From Seison nebaliae (Eukaryota; Rotifera; Pararotatoria; Seisonacea; Seisonidae): 64,000 nt of DNA. A program made the translations under genes and the position numbers. Under the pieces are notes generated by a model. It was not told where the DNA came from. It worked only from the letters and a program-made list of their open reading frames with translations, and did not search any database. Where the stretch lies: NCBI GenBank assembly GCA_023231475.1, contig JALJEE010002316.1, positions 1 to 64,000 on the forward strand, given 5' to 3'. Shown piece by piece: positions 23,512 through 34,302 of this stretch. Positions within the stretch are counted from its first letter, which is position 1. Every line of letters starts with the position of its first letter.

Positions 23512-24920
23512 ATGAATATTAATGGAATTGTTCACTTCATTCAATATCTGTTATTGATAAGGGAAATGATGGTTTGTATGAATCTCCATGATTTAGTTTA
23601 CCCGTCAATGTGTACGGGCTTCAAATGCATCTCTCCTAAATACGAACAATGTGTTCCTCTTATTAAAGTGTGTGATGGGATTTATGATTGTGAGGATCGT
23701 TCTGATGAAGATATCGGTTGCCATATTAAACATTCGATACAAGTCAGAAAACATGGACAGACACCATGTTCGACGAAGCATATGTTCCTATGTAACGATG
23801 GATCGAATTGCATTCCCAAGCGATTCTATTGTGATGGGGTGGTTCATTGTTCAGATCATTCGGACGAACCGTCACCGTGTTGGAAAGCTGGTGCTCCGAA
23901 GAATCGACCGGCCGATCCCAAAGTACCAATGCCCATCTTACAATTACCATATCAAGGAGCTAAAGTGAGATATTGTGATAAATGGAAAGATTTCCGATGT
24001 GAGAACATCGTTCAATGTATTCCACGTCGTTATTTGTGTGATGGAATTCATAATTGTATCGATAAGACTGATGAGAAAGTTGCCTGTTAATTCATCTTCC
24101 TCAACTTGTAGTTTGTAATTAACGATTTGTTGAAGGTGCTCACGTACCGAGGAAATGTCGTTTACATCACAAATGGATCTGTACGAATCAAATGGAATGT
24201 ATCCATATTAATAGTTTATGTGATGGAATTGCTGATTGCACAGACGAATCGGATGAGAATGTAATTATGTGTGCATATCAATTAGAATTGAGGAATCGTT
24301 GTCCGTGGCCGACGGACGGTAATATGTGTCGTACACCAGTACTTGAACATCGTCATGAACCTCTACATGTCTGTTATCATCAACCAGGGGAGTTCCGTTG
24401 TCATGATGAATCAGGTTAAATAATTCGTCTTATTAGAAAAAAGAATATTTTATTTTTTAAATTAGGATGTGTACCTACTTATTTCGCTTGCGATACAATT
24501 AAACATTGTCCAGATGGAAGTGATGAAACGACATCAATTTGTGAATATGGAGGAATATTCGATACAATGGGTGCCACTTATCCGAAGAGACGATGTCCTC
24601 AGATAACTGATTTTATGTGTTTGAATCGCCAACAATGCGTTCCACGTAAATGGCTTTGTGACGGCACGAAAGAATGTGACGACGGAAGTGATGAACGTGA
24701 AGGCTGTTGGTTCATTTGGCACTTGCCAGATGTCGGTTACAATGCGAAAGAATTTCATACACCGAAAGAATTACAACGAGATTTCCACAAAATCTCTCAC
24801 GTCTTTTTAGACTTGCATATGCATCGATTACGTCCACCACATGAAATACATAGAGTTCATCGTCATCATCATCGTCGTCATCATCGTCATCATCATCATC
24901 ATCATTATCAGGATGAATGA
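23512..24920 (+). CDS. Secreted protein with six LDL-receptor class A repeats and a poly-His tail
   Basis: Three exons (23512-24085, 24136-24414, 24466-24920) encode 435 aa. Six LDLa modules each end in the calcium-binding CDG...SDE pattern: CDGIYDCEDRSDE, CDGVVHCSDHSDE, CDGIHNCIDKTDE, CDGIADCTDESDE, CDTIKHCPDGSDE (Gly replaced in CDG) and CDGTKECDDGSDE. Both introns interrupt codons for Cys or Gly within or next to repeats and keep the frame. The N-terminus has a hydrophobic stretch (IVHFIQYLLLI) that can act as a signal peptide. No membrane anchor, EGF or protease domain is present. The C-terminus is strongly His-rich. LDLa modules bind ligands extracellularly; the ligand here is unknown. 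The close downstream gene on the same strand begins only 86 bp after the stop. The start could also be a later in-frame Met before MVCMNLHDLV. Confidence 0.88.
24857..24908 (+). repeat. CAT-rich microsatellite encoding poly-His
   Basis: A CAT/CGT triplet run encodes the His/Arg-rich C-terminus of the LDLa protein. Probably a slippage-prone coding microsatellite. Confidence 0.85.
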
Positions 24921-25006
24921 ATATAAAAATGTGGTTGAGAGAGATAAAGAAAAAGTAAAATTAAAAATTTTTCTTTTTGTTTCACTTCACTTCTCGTCAC
25001 ACGAAA

Positions 25007-26728
25007 ATGGAACATAGTATGTTACCCATCGGTTCTTGGAGTAGTCCTGGTAGTTTTCCCTTAGATTTATGGAAAGTAAATAGAAAGTTTCGGAGAGCAC
25101 AACAAGTGTCTTTGACGAAAGCGGTGGGCAATCGTACCGGTCTACCAAAGATCCAGTACAAGAATGACAGAAATGGTGAGGAAAAATTGGAGAAACATGT
25201 GAAGGAAGGACTTCTTCGTTTGAATAAGATGAGTAAACTTTTCGTCTGTTAATTTTAAAATTTTTATTCAATTTATTATTATTAATTATTTTTTCAAGCA
25301 CCCGTATATGAAGTAGGTGTGGTATGTGAGAGTTGTAAAAATGAAGATCAAATATTCCCTCCGGTCTATTTGAAATATACAGAAAAAGATTTAGCACCTC
25401 TCCATAATTACGACGTTGCGAAAAGTGAAAATGATATTCAATCGACGGCGAGAGGGAGTGCAAAGAATCGATGTGACTGGACATTACAACATCGTAGAGA
25501 ACGTTTGAAAGAGGAGATGGAATCGTTTCTATATACCGGTATATATATTCCTCTTGAACGGATTACAAATCATCTCTCTAAATTGGCGAAAGATCAATCG
25601 AACGAATTATTAATCAGTAAATTCCTCATAAAAGCTTTCGCAGCTGGTTTGGCAGCCGTTAATGCTTTAGGTAGTGATTTACATTTAAAAATGAAAGTGA
25701 GTAGTAGAAACGATTGTGTTCGTGAGAAGAGAATAATTAATGATTTCACTGTGGGATTTCCAAATGTTGTGGGATCGATCATCAAAGAATTAATTCGAGA
25801 AATTAGCGGTAGTATTATACTTCAAAAATTTCCAGAACGTTTAGAGAAATTAAATGCTTATATGGATGTGATGCCGAAGAAGTTGGGTGAATTTAGTTAT
25901 TTCTACGAACGATGGTCAACTGCCAAAACTAAACGACGTTCTACTGAACGTCCAATACGACGGACATCTGTTACCAGCCATATGGTCCGCACCTCACAAT
26001 CAGTTCTCAATCAATTATTTACTTTACCTTTAACCGAATATCGATTAGTTTTGAAAATTTTTGAAAATTTAGATGAAGAGAATATGAACATAATTGCGGA
26101 AATGAGAACGTCTCAATACATCAAGGGGAGACATCCCTCATACAATCTGACGAAAGAATCACCTGTCATTTCAGTATTCGCGTCATTGTTGGATGATGCA
26201 CATGAAAGTATTTTAGCTAAGTTGCCTAAATCAACAGTAAGAATAGTAGAAATCATACTAAATGACGCAATTGATGATTCGGGAAGAAATCAGGATTTAT
26301 TCTTTCCCGTCGTACTATTCGATAATCATGAATTGGGAGTGAAAAGTTTGACGAAATTAGTCGCTGATCAACACGATCGAGCATTAGACGAAGCCAAGCG
26401 ACAACCGACATATACGACAATTTGTAATCTTTATGAAATCCTCCTCAATTATTTGACGAATGGTGTCGATATCGTAGTCAATCAGATGATCTATCAAACT
26501 TATTGTGACGGTCCAGGAGAGAAGTTGCGAGATCCATCATATCGAATCATTCACGTCCCACAATATCATGCAGATCTTGAGCACTTAGTGAAAGATTTGT
26601 CTAACACTTATAACACCGTCAACATTCCTCCCTTCGTCATTGAACAAAATATTCGTTTTAAAAATTTATATCGGAGACTCTGTAACTATTTAACGAAACA
26701 AGTCAAAATCGATCAAGAGCCACGATAA
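25007..26728 (+). CDS. Unrecognised protein, 556 aa
   Basis: Two exons, 25007-25247 and 25299-26728, splice in phase to give KLFVSPVYEVGVVCESC. I do not recognise the family. The N-terminal 80 residues are basic (PLDLWKVNRKFRRAQQ), then comes a CESC motif. The rest looks mostly helical and soluble, without a clear signal peptide or membrane segment (for example FLIKAFAAGLAAVNALGSDL, RIVEIILNDAIDD). Four cysteines (CESC, RCDW, DCVRE) fall in the first half, too few for a clear zinc site. An upstream in-frame TTG is not needed because the ATG at 25007 has good context. It lies 86 bp after the LDLa gene in the same direction, so shared transcription or a missed link between them is possible. The long intact frame and clean intron make it a real gene. 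Confidence 0.8.
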
Positions 26729-27812
26729 ATAATTTCTAATTTTCATAAATCTTCTAAATTCAAATGTTTTCATTAATTTTTTCTTTAATTTCAGATGAAT
26801 ATTATTTTCAGAATCAATTGTTTATATAGACAAGAAGAAGAAGAATAATAATAATAATGATGACATAAATTTAGTTTTAACAAACAAAAGAGAACAATGA
26901 ATAACTGAAAACTATTAATAAAAAATAGGAAAAATTTTTTTAAAAGGAAATCGAAGAGGAGAAGAAGGTTAGAGTGTGTGGCAGGAACATAAGAGAAGAT
27001 ATTCGATTTAATGTAAAGAAGAGAAGCCGTGAAACTTTACAGATAAATAAAAAGATGATGTTATATTCTTTAAAAAAAAAAAGAGGGGGGAGAATAAAAT
27101 TAATGAATTACATGATCGAATTGAATAATTATGATATGTTGCTTCAATTTGAAACGGAATTCGTTCGACTAATTTCTAAGTTGATATTGGGAGTAGTGTT
27201 GTGTTGTTTTCGCTTCTACGGTCGGCAACGAGTCGATTATTGATGTGAAAAACATTTTTGTTGTATCAAAAAAAAATGTATTTTCTTTTTCAACATTTGA
27301 ATATTATTCGTTTGATTCGTTTACGAGATTGCTTGTCCAGTTGAATCAACTCTGTTTTTCCATGAGACAAAAGAAGAAAATTTTAAATTAAATTGTTCTA
27401 AAATTATTTGAAATTTGGATTAGTGAAAATTATCTAAGAAATTCTATTAAAAGAACAATCAATATCCAAAATGAAAAAATGGTAAATTTTCGTTTCCCTA
27501 AAAATGAAACAATTCAACACACAGAAAATACAAGAAATGTTGGTCAGATAACGAATAAAAATCAGAAATTATAAGTCGTCTAGAGAGGAAGCAAAGCAGA
27601 AAATTTATAAAATTTACGTATATGATTCTCGATCCTCTCAATTCACTATTACTGAATTTTCGATGGAGAAATTGGAGGAAAAGAAAAACAGATTAAAATA
27701 CACATTCTCTTCAACTTTTTCTTTTTTGAAATTCATTCGATGACATTTTCAGAATATGATCATCAATTTCATTACTTTTTTTTCTTCTTCATCCATTTCC
27801 GTGAAGAATCAA
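26729..27812. other. Intergenic, nothing recognised
   Basis: About 1.1 kb of A-rich DNA between convergent genes. An 89-codon plus frame at 26974-27243 is basic and of low complexity and was not accepted as a gene. Confidence 0.45.
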
Positions 27813-28821
27813 TCAAAAAAGGAAAAATACTAACAGTTTATCTCCTCCATCAAGATTTTTCGTTTTCTTTCGTTTTTTGTCTCGTTGTTTCTCGTAAATG
27901 AGAATGACTGCACACAATATAATCACTTCCGCTACAATTCCGAGGAATGGCCAAAGTGCTGCCAATTTGCCTTTAACTCGAACAAAATAATGTAAAAATG
28001 GCACGTCGTCGGAAAGTGTCTCATTCCTCACACAACAAACATATGTTCCTCGATGTTCATTTTTCACTTCATTAATTTTTAATGAGCCCGATTTTCCGTC
28101 ATTGATTTTATCGACGGTAAATTCATCGGAATCTCCTAAACTCTTCGACGAATTGGAACATCGTGGTTCATCTAATTTCGAATCGAAAAAGACCCATTTC
28201 ACATTCTCCGGTTTATTACCATAAATATGACCACATGATAATTTCAATGACTCTCCCTCAATTGCCACGGTATCATCATTATATGATTTTGGAAAAGAAT
28301 TATGATTGGGAACTAAAACAAAATTTGTTTAATAAAAAAATTTATAATAAATTATAATAAATTATTTAAAAATAAAAAAATGAACCAATCGCTTGGAGGA
28401 ATTCTGATTGGGGCACTGTTGGTTCGGTGGAATTGCATATGAAATATTTTCCTGGATTAAAACCGAGTTCAGCTGAAGGAAAAAATATTTTGAAATTTTA
28501 CCAGAAAAGTTTTCTCACCTGTCCATTTGAAAGTATATTCGACGTTTTCTTTATTCTTTTGCACTTTAACTCCTTTTTTGTTTACAATACTTTCACAGTT
28601 CTTGTTCAATTTATTAGGACAGACATATAATTTTGCATATTTCGGATGCTAAATGAATTGAATTGATTCATCGAATAAATTGAATATCCACTAACTGTAC
28701 ATGAGACGATGTACTCTTTGCCGAATTCGATGGTTTCTGGTATATTTAGTGTAATTTGCTCGTCTGAAGCCCAAACGAGAATTAAGAGACAATTCAAATA
28801 AATGAATGATTTAAGATACAT
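27813..28821 (-). CDS. Basigin/CD147-like immunoglobulin membrane glycoprotein
   Basis: A single-pass membrane protein; basigins escort monocarboxylate transporters to the plasma membrane and act in cell adhesion. Four exons (28821-28696, 28648-28519, 28472-28386, 28312-27813) join in phase to give 280 aa. A signal peptide (FIYLNCLLILVWA) precedes a first Ig-like domain (CT...WT...YFICN). A second Ig domain has ESLKLSCGHIYGNKPENVKW and HRGTYVCCVRN. The membrane segment LAALWPFLGIVAEVIILCAV, with its buried Glu, is nearly the basigin/neuroplastin signature and is followed by YEKQRDKKRKK. N-glycosylation sites are present (NSSK, NETL, NSTE). The tail is short; the last codons (LLVFFLF) could be intron read-through if a further small exon exists. 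Confidence 0.9.
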
Positions 28822-29727
28822 TCTAAATGGTCAATGAGAGAATTACGAATGTTATTAATGACAATTAATATAATCGACAAGAGAAAATAGTAATGACGAA
28901 TTTCCATTAGTTTTTCAAATATATACAAGTTTCGAATGGGAGAAATGTGTTTAGAGTTGAATTGGATTTCTTCTCTGTTTCCCCCAATCAACGAGGGAAA
29001 TGAACAAAATGAAAGATTTCTCTATTTACAATGTATAATATCTATTTATTTCACCTCCTAATAATCTCCTTTTATATGTATCATTTAATTGTATGATAAC
29101 AAAGCAAAATAAGATATGTCAATAAATGTTCCTAGTTAATAATTTCAGTAATTTTAAACGTTAAAAATGTTGGCTCATACAGACGATATGGCACATCTTC
29201 TGTTTCCTCTTTTTATCATCAATCAAAATTTGATGTTGGGCTTTTTATCGTCTAAAAATAAATAGAGTCATTATAAATTCATTTGTAATATTTGTTTGAA
29301 CGTTCGATGGGTCTCGAAGAGATATTTATGGGATTCCTCCACTCTTATCGGCGTTATGAAAACCGTACAAAAATTTCCTTATATATTTAATGTTCGACAT
29401 ATAATGAGCAAAAACAGAAGAAAAATCTGGATTTTTTTAGCTCATTTTATATCGATATAATAAGTAATTAAATAATTATTAACTCTAATTCTAAGTTACG
29501 TTAAACGATAAAAATTTCACAATGGTAAATTATGTGCTCTTAGTTTGCAACATCCATTTCTTGGTCACTATTATAATAAAAATAGATTAGATTTAATGTC
29601 TTTAATGTTAGATTTATATGTCGAAAAAATATAGATATTTTTATTAGATATCGGCGTTTTATTAAGTTAGTGGAATGGAGAAGTAGAATTTAAATAATTA
29701 ACAATTGAATAATGACAATATTTTTTT
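28822..29727. other. Intergenic, nothing recognised
   Basis: About 0.9 kb of AT-rich DNA upstream of the basigin-like gene, presumably including its promoter. No RNA gene or reliable open frame is seen. Confidence 0.45.
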
Positions 29728-30115
29728 TTATTTATAAATTCAAATCCCCTCGGAGCAAATTAAAAAGAAAATAGGAAAACTCACTGTACAAGTTATCTTT
29801 AATAAATTTCCTTCCAATCTCGATTTTATCCCGTAAATAAAACGGAGCACGAGAAGCGATATCGAAATTGGAGGTGATATGAACAGCTTCATCGAAAGTA
29901 TGAGGAACTTCAATAGAGAAATAAGAACAGAAAAACTTACTCGCAGTAAAAAAAGTAATACAATTTGTATACGACAGAGAAGATAATTCAGATTCTTCAA
30001 TAGAAAGAATTATCCTTAGATATCTCTGAACAATAAGAAGAGGAAAAAGTTTCAATCCGATTCAATATTGATTTATATATTGGTGTTGTGTTTGAAGACT
30101 GATATTGGAAACCTA
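29728..30115 (-). mobile_element. Non-LTR retrotransposon 3' fragment
   Basis: The minus frame reads MKLFPLLIVQRYLRIIL, FSIEVPHTFDEAVHITSNFD and LFNLLRGDLNL. These align with LKPLPLLLAVRYVKLLES, LTVPTSLETARSMINNFNID and LYNLPRF of the element at 30697-31615. A short ATAAATAAAAAAA tail follows the stop on the minus strand. Only the 3' end survives, 5'-truncated near 30115. Confidence 0.8.
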
Positions 30116-30307
30116 GAAATATTCTCATAAAGAAAACGACAAAATAATATTATTATTTTTTTTCGATTAAAAATTAACCAGTTTTAAATAGTTTAACAAA
30201 GATCTTAAAACAAATATTTTCATCTTTTATGATTCTTTTCCTTGACAAAATTTAAAAGTCATCGTAATTAAAGTTTGATTACTCGAAAAAATAATGAAAA
30301 AGATTAT

Positions 30308-30379
30308 CGACCTCGACGTGATTCGAACACGCAACCTTTCGATCTGGAGTCGAACGCGCTACCATTGCGCCACGAAGTC
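30308..30379 (-). tRNA. tRNA-Trp (CCA)
   Basis: The minus strand folds as a 72-nt tRNA. The acceptor GACTTCG pairs with CGAGGTC (one G-T), with discriminator G. Box A is TGGCGCAATGG, the anticodon loop is CTCCAGA (anticodon CCA), and the T arm contains GTTCGAATC. It has no intron and all stems are intact. Confidence 0.97.
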
Positions 30380-30692
30380 GTACAATTCTACAGAAATTTG
30401 TCCTTTTTATAAATTTTATGATTGTGTGAAAATTTTCAGTTGTGAAGATTTTCAGCTAATTTTTTAAAGTTCCTTTAACACTGTGTTTTTTATAAGGAAA
30501 TATCGATCGTAGGAAAATATTTTGCATATATTTAGAAAAAGCTTGAATAAAGCTAATTTTAGTTTTTCGAATAGAGCCAATATTATACCTAATTACATTG
30601 TGATAATTTTACTTCGATTTCTTCAAAAAAAATTATGGATAGACGATCCATTACTTCCTAAGGGTAATGCAAAAAACAGCAAAATACGGATA
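30380..30692. other. Spacer between tRNA-Trp and a LINE fragment
   Basis: AT-rich, with no gene seen. Its right part may be the degraded 3' UTR of the adjoining minus-strand retrotransposon. Confidence 0.4.
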
Positions 30693-30696
30693 AATT

Positions 30697-31615
30697 TCAA
30701 AATCGGGGTAAATTATAAAGGAAACGAGATAACTCATCAGATGAGTTATTGGAAATAAGTGATTTGTCCTGATCCACGTAGGTACGTAGAGAGTCAGGAA
30801 TGAAGGAATCGATATTAAAGTTGTTGATCATAGAGCGGGCGGTCTCCAGAGAAGTAGGTACCGTTAATGAATAATAAAGTGAAAAGAAGTTGATAGGAGA
30901 AGAGAATATCTCACATTGATTAAAAGATGGAATCGGAAAATCGGAAGAAGTTACGGATTCTAGTAATTTAACGTACCTAACTGCGAGAAGAAGTGGTAAG
31001 GGCTTCAACTCCGAGATAGAGAACATGAAGGCTCTGTTGAAAGGTTTACCACAACCGAGTAACATCCGTATTGTTCTGTTGTATGTTCGATCGAGAGATC
31101 GTAATGACTTATGAATTAACGATAATGAGGCAGCGAGACCATAGAAATCACAGCAAAAAGTTATGAACAATCGAAGTTTCAGCGAAATAGGAAAGAATTT
31201 GCAACGATGAAAGAAAGAATAGAACATCCGCAAAAATTTGCATCTAATGTATTCAGTCAATTTCGAAGACTTTTTTCTATTGTCCAACTGACAACCAAGA
31301 AATTCAATTTCTTTCGAAATTATTAAACTAAAATTACTACAAGAAGAAAGATTATGAATGTTCGTCAAAATTTTAGATTTAGATTCATTGATTTGAATCC
31401 AAATTGTTGCCAATCGAAATTTCACAATGTTGAGGATGTTGTGGCAATTTTTTGCAGAATTGCAGCAAATAACCATATCATCCGCGTAAGAGTATAGTAC
31501 CGGAAAAACAAGACTCCCAATTATGAAGGAATAATGATTATTTACATGACAGAGAATTTCAATAACTAATTTACCGAAAATCCAAGGAGCCAAAATGGAA
31601 CCTTGTCGCACTCAG
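30697..31615 (-). mobile_element. 5'-truncated non-LTR retrotransposon with intact RT C-terminal half
   Basis: A single uninterrupted frame of 304 codons covers the reverse transcriptase from RQGSILAPWIFGKL onward, including the catalytic YADDMVICCN and the thumb LDRTYNRTIRMLLGC, down to the C-terminus LYNLPRF. The start coincides with loss of similarity near 31615, so the copy is 5'-truncated and lacks endonuclease and motif A. The long open frame suggests it is the youngest copy in the window. Confidence 0.9.
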
Positions 31616-31712
31616 AAAAACGAGAATTCCATTCAAAAAAAAAAATTAACTTAAAGAAAATATGTTTAAATCAATTTAGTAATTATACCCCTTTTTTATA
31701 CCATAACGTTTA

Positions 31713-31785
31713 AATCACGGTTTAACGTGGTTAATACTTCCGCCTGTCAAGCAGGAAACATGGGTTTCAATCCCCGTCAAGGGGA
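31713..31785 (+). pseudogene. Decayed tRNA-Asp (GTC) copy
   Basis: Aligns with the tRNA-Asp at 19572-19643: GTGGTTAATACTTCCGCCTG, then TCAAGCAGGAAACATGGG, then TTTCAATCCCCGTCAAG. The anticodon GTC is kept, but the acceptor halves (AATCACG and TCAAGGG) no longer pair and the anticodon stem has a mismatch. The 3' flank (GGGGAAATTTTTTTCGAATCCA) resembles the flank after the intact gene (GGAGAAATTTTTTCAAATTG, then AATCC). It therefore arose by DNA duplication including flank, not by reverse transcription of a mature tRNA. Confidence 0.75.
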
Positions 31786-31789
31786 AATT

Positions 31790-32253
31790 TTTTTCGAATC
31801 CAACGAGGAGTAGTAAAAGTTTAATAACAATAATCGGAAATAAATGAACTTCATATTAATTTTTGTTAATTTAAAAAAAATTAGATATAATTTTCTTGGC
31901 TTGTTCTTGAAAACAAAAATTTTGTTGGCAATTAAAAAAAAATAAGCAATTTTCTTTTAAGGATCATTCCTTCCTAAATTATCATAAATGTTCTTAATAT
32001 CTAATACATTTGTGATATGCTGGATTACTATCATTCTGACAAATTTTGAGGATTATTATGACGATAATAAAATGGTAATTATTTTACTTTATCTGAAATT
32101 AGTATAATTAAAAATAAATATTCTATGACTATTAATATTTATATAATCTAAAAATATTTTCTACTGATTATGTAAACAAGATCCAAATAAAGTCCTTGAA
32201 AACCAGTTGATTCATATTGGGACATTTCTGGGGGAAGTTAATATGAATTTAGA
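31790..32253. other. Intergenic upstream of the ZIP-like gene
   Basis: AT-rich DNA that probably contains the promoter of the gene starting at 32254. Nothing else is seen. Confidence 0.4.
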
Positions 32254-34045
32254 ATGAGAGGAAAATTTATACTATTCTGGATCATCCAGTTTGAATTGAA
32301 TGTGTTCAACAACTGTCTGTTTGTGGTGGATGATAAGATAAAAATTAATGACACAAACGATTATAGATGTACATCGGATTTTTTGGTAGCCTATTATATG
32401 TTCCACTTTAATAATAATGGTACTGGTCAAAAATTGATGATGGATAATCTAGAATATCCGTCAAAATATTTTATTGGAAATACTGAGAAATATGAAGAAG
32501 TTTCATTATCGAAAATGAGTCTTATAAAAATGAATGAGAACATGTTGTTGAGATATAATGATACGAAAGCATCTAATTATTTAAATTCGTATTTTCTCGG
32601 ATGTTTTGACGAAGTTGAAATTTTATTAATCGAATTTCATTCTCGACGAATTCCATGAAATATAAATTAATTTTTAGAATACAACCATAAGTCCAATAGC
32701 ACTTGTTGATCGAGAGGTAATAGAGACAAGTGAAGATTTTGAAGAATTATGTCCCTGGATTTATCACATGGTATCTACTTTCGGTATACATATACCTTCA
32801 CATGCACCTAAAACTAAAGGTTTAAATCTCTCTAATATTTAGTAACTGAATAAAAGTTTTATTTAGCAATGTTAATCGGATATGCTTTCGTTTTTTTCAT
32901 TCATTTAACTGCTGCTGGTGGTCTGTTGTTTATGCCATGTCTGAAATTGAAAGCCTTCAGGAATCTTTTAAGTTTTATGGTCGGTATGGGAATGTCGATA
33001 TTAGCCGGTAACGCATTCCTAAATATGTTGCCAGATGTTAAAAATTGAATTTAAAGTATAAAAAAATAATTAAATTTTAGAGTTTCGGTATTGTTCGTCG
33101 AGAAGATGATTTGGAAACGATTTTCATTTGTCTAACGATTTGCATTACCGTTTTATTTTGTTTTATTATACAACGAATTCTTCGATTCCTCATAGTGAGA
33201 GATGAAGTTTCGTTTTGAAAATTATCTGAAATTTCAGGGTGATTTCAGAAATTAGTTAAACGTCAAACTGACAGATTGATGGAGAAGATTTATGGAAGAA
33301 TCAAAGTAGATAAGAATGTGGTGAGAAGAATACACGCCGATTCCAGCGGATGGATGAATGCCATGGATGATTTATGTGATGAAGAAGAAAAGAAACAAAA
33401 TAATTCCACAAAAAAATCGGGGGAAATTGATGAAAGGAAGAAATGTTGTAGTTTCATGAGAAATGAACGAAAAATTAAACCTGGAGCCTGGATCCTGATA
33501 TTTGGCGATGCTTTAAGTTACATTTCCTTTAACTTCCATTCTTTTTAAGGTTTTATTAGGTATCTTTGTTGATGGAATTGTTATTGGTGCTTCTATAAAT
33601 AAATCGATTGCTAAAGGATTGACCATAGCCATCGTGGTGATTAGTGAAGAGTTTCCTCATCGTTTAGGTGACTTTGCTGTCCTCCTCAAATGTCATATGA
33701 CTCCAATTCAAGCGATCATTTATTCCTATGTTTCTGCGTCGACAATATTTATTGGTTATACGATCGGATTCATTATCGGCTCACAAGATGATGTGGCGCG
33801 ATGGATTTTTGCTTTAGCAACGGGAAATTATTTATTTATCTCTTATGGGATTATGGTTAAATATTTGAAATTAAGTTATGATTATTATTAATAATCGTTT
33901 GAAGTTGCAAGAGATGAATGAAGAAATGAAGAGACGATCAATTAGTGGAATTCTTCGTTTGACATTACTTCACACTCTGGGAATGATATTCGGTTTGACG
34001 AGTGTGGTTCTTCTTCTAATTTATGGAGAGAGGATCAAATTGTAA
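32254..34045 (+). CDS. ZIP (SLC39) family membrane protein, ZIP8/14-like, with altered metal site
   Basis: Seven exons join in phase (32254-32613, 32678-32819, 32867-33036, 33081-33194, 33249-33516, 33560-33855, 33905-34045), giving 496 aa. A signal peptide and an extracellular N-terminal domain with several N-X-S/T sites come first. TM1-3 include MSILAGNAFLNMLPDSFGIV, matching the family SNALFQLIPEAFGF type. The long cytosolic loop is charged. TM4 reads GDALSIFVDGIVIGAS where metal-transporting ZIPs have HNFxDG, so His and Asn are replaced by Ser and Ile. TM5 reads EEFPHRLGDFAVLL; EEFPHE is typical of ZIP8/14, and here the last Glu is Arg. TM6-8 (WIFALATGNYLFISYGIM, LHTLGMIFGLTSVVLLLIYG) are well kept. 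The family predicts zinc/iron/manganese import; the lost ligands argue against normal transport. It is convergent with the ABHD17-like gene. Confidence 0.88.
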
Positions 34046-34302
34046 TGTACAACCTGAAAATGATTTGAGAGAAAGATATTGTGTCTATAACTTTATTTAA
34101 ATTTTAACGCAATGTTCGAAAAATTGTAATTCTCACTCAATAATAATAAATATTTTAAAACCATTCGTGGTACCACTGCGGAATCGTAGATGTAAGAAAG
34201 ACTTTTGAAAACTGATTCGAGTGGGTGGACTGTTGTTGTTGTAAATGTTTGATTATACAAATGGCTTTCATCGATGTCGATTAACATTACACTAAATATC
34301 GA

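Noticed and set aside
26974-27243. An 89-codon plus-strand frame
   Set aside because: Low complexity and basic, in A-rich DNA, with no splice partner or recognisable pattern.
31713-31785. A functional third tRNA
   Set aside because: The acceptor halves do not pair and the anticodon stem has a mismatch, so it is a decayed copy.
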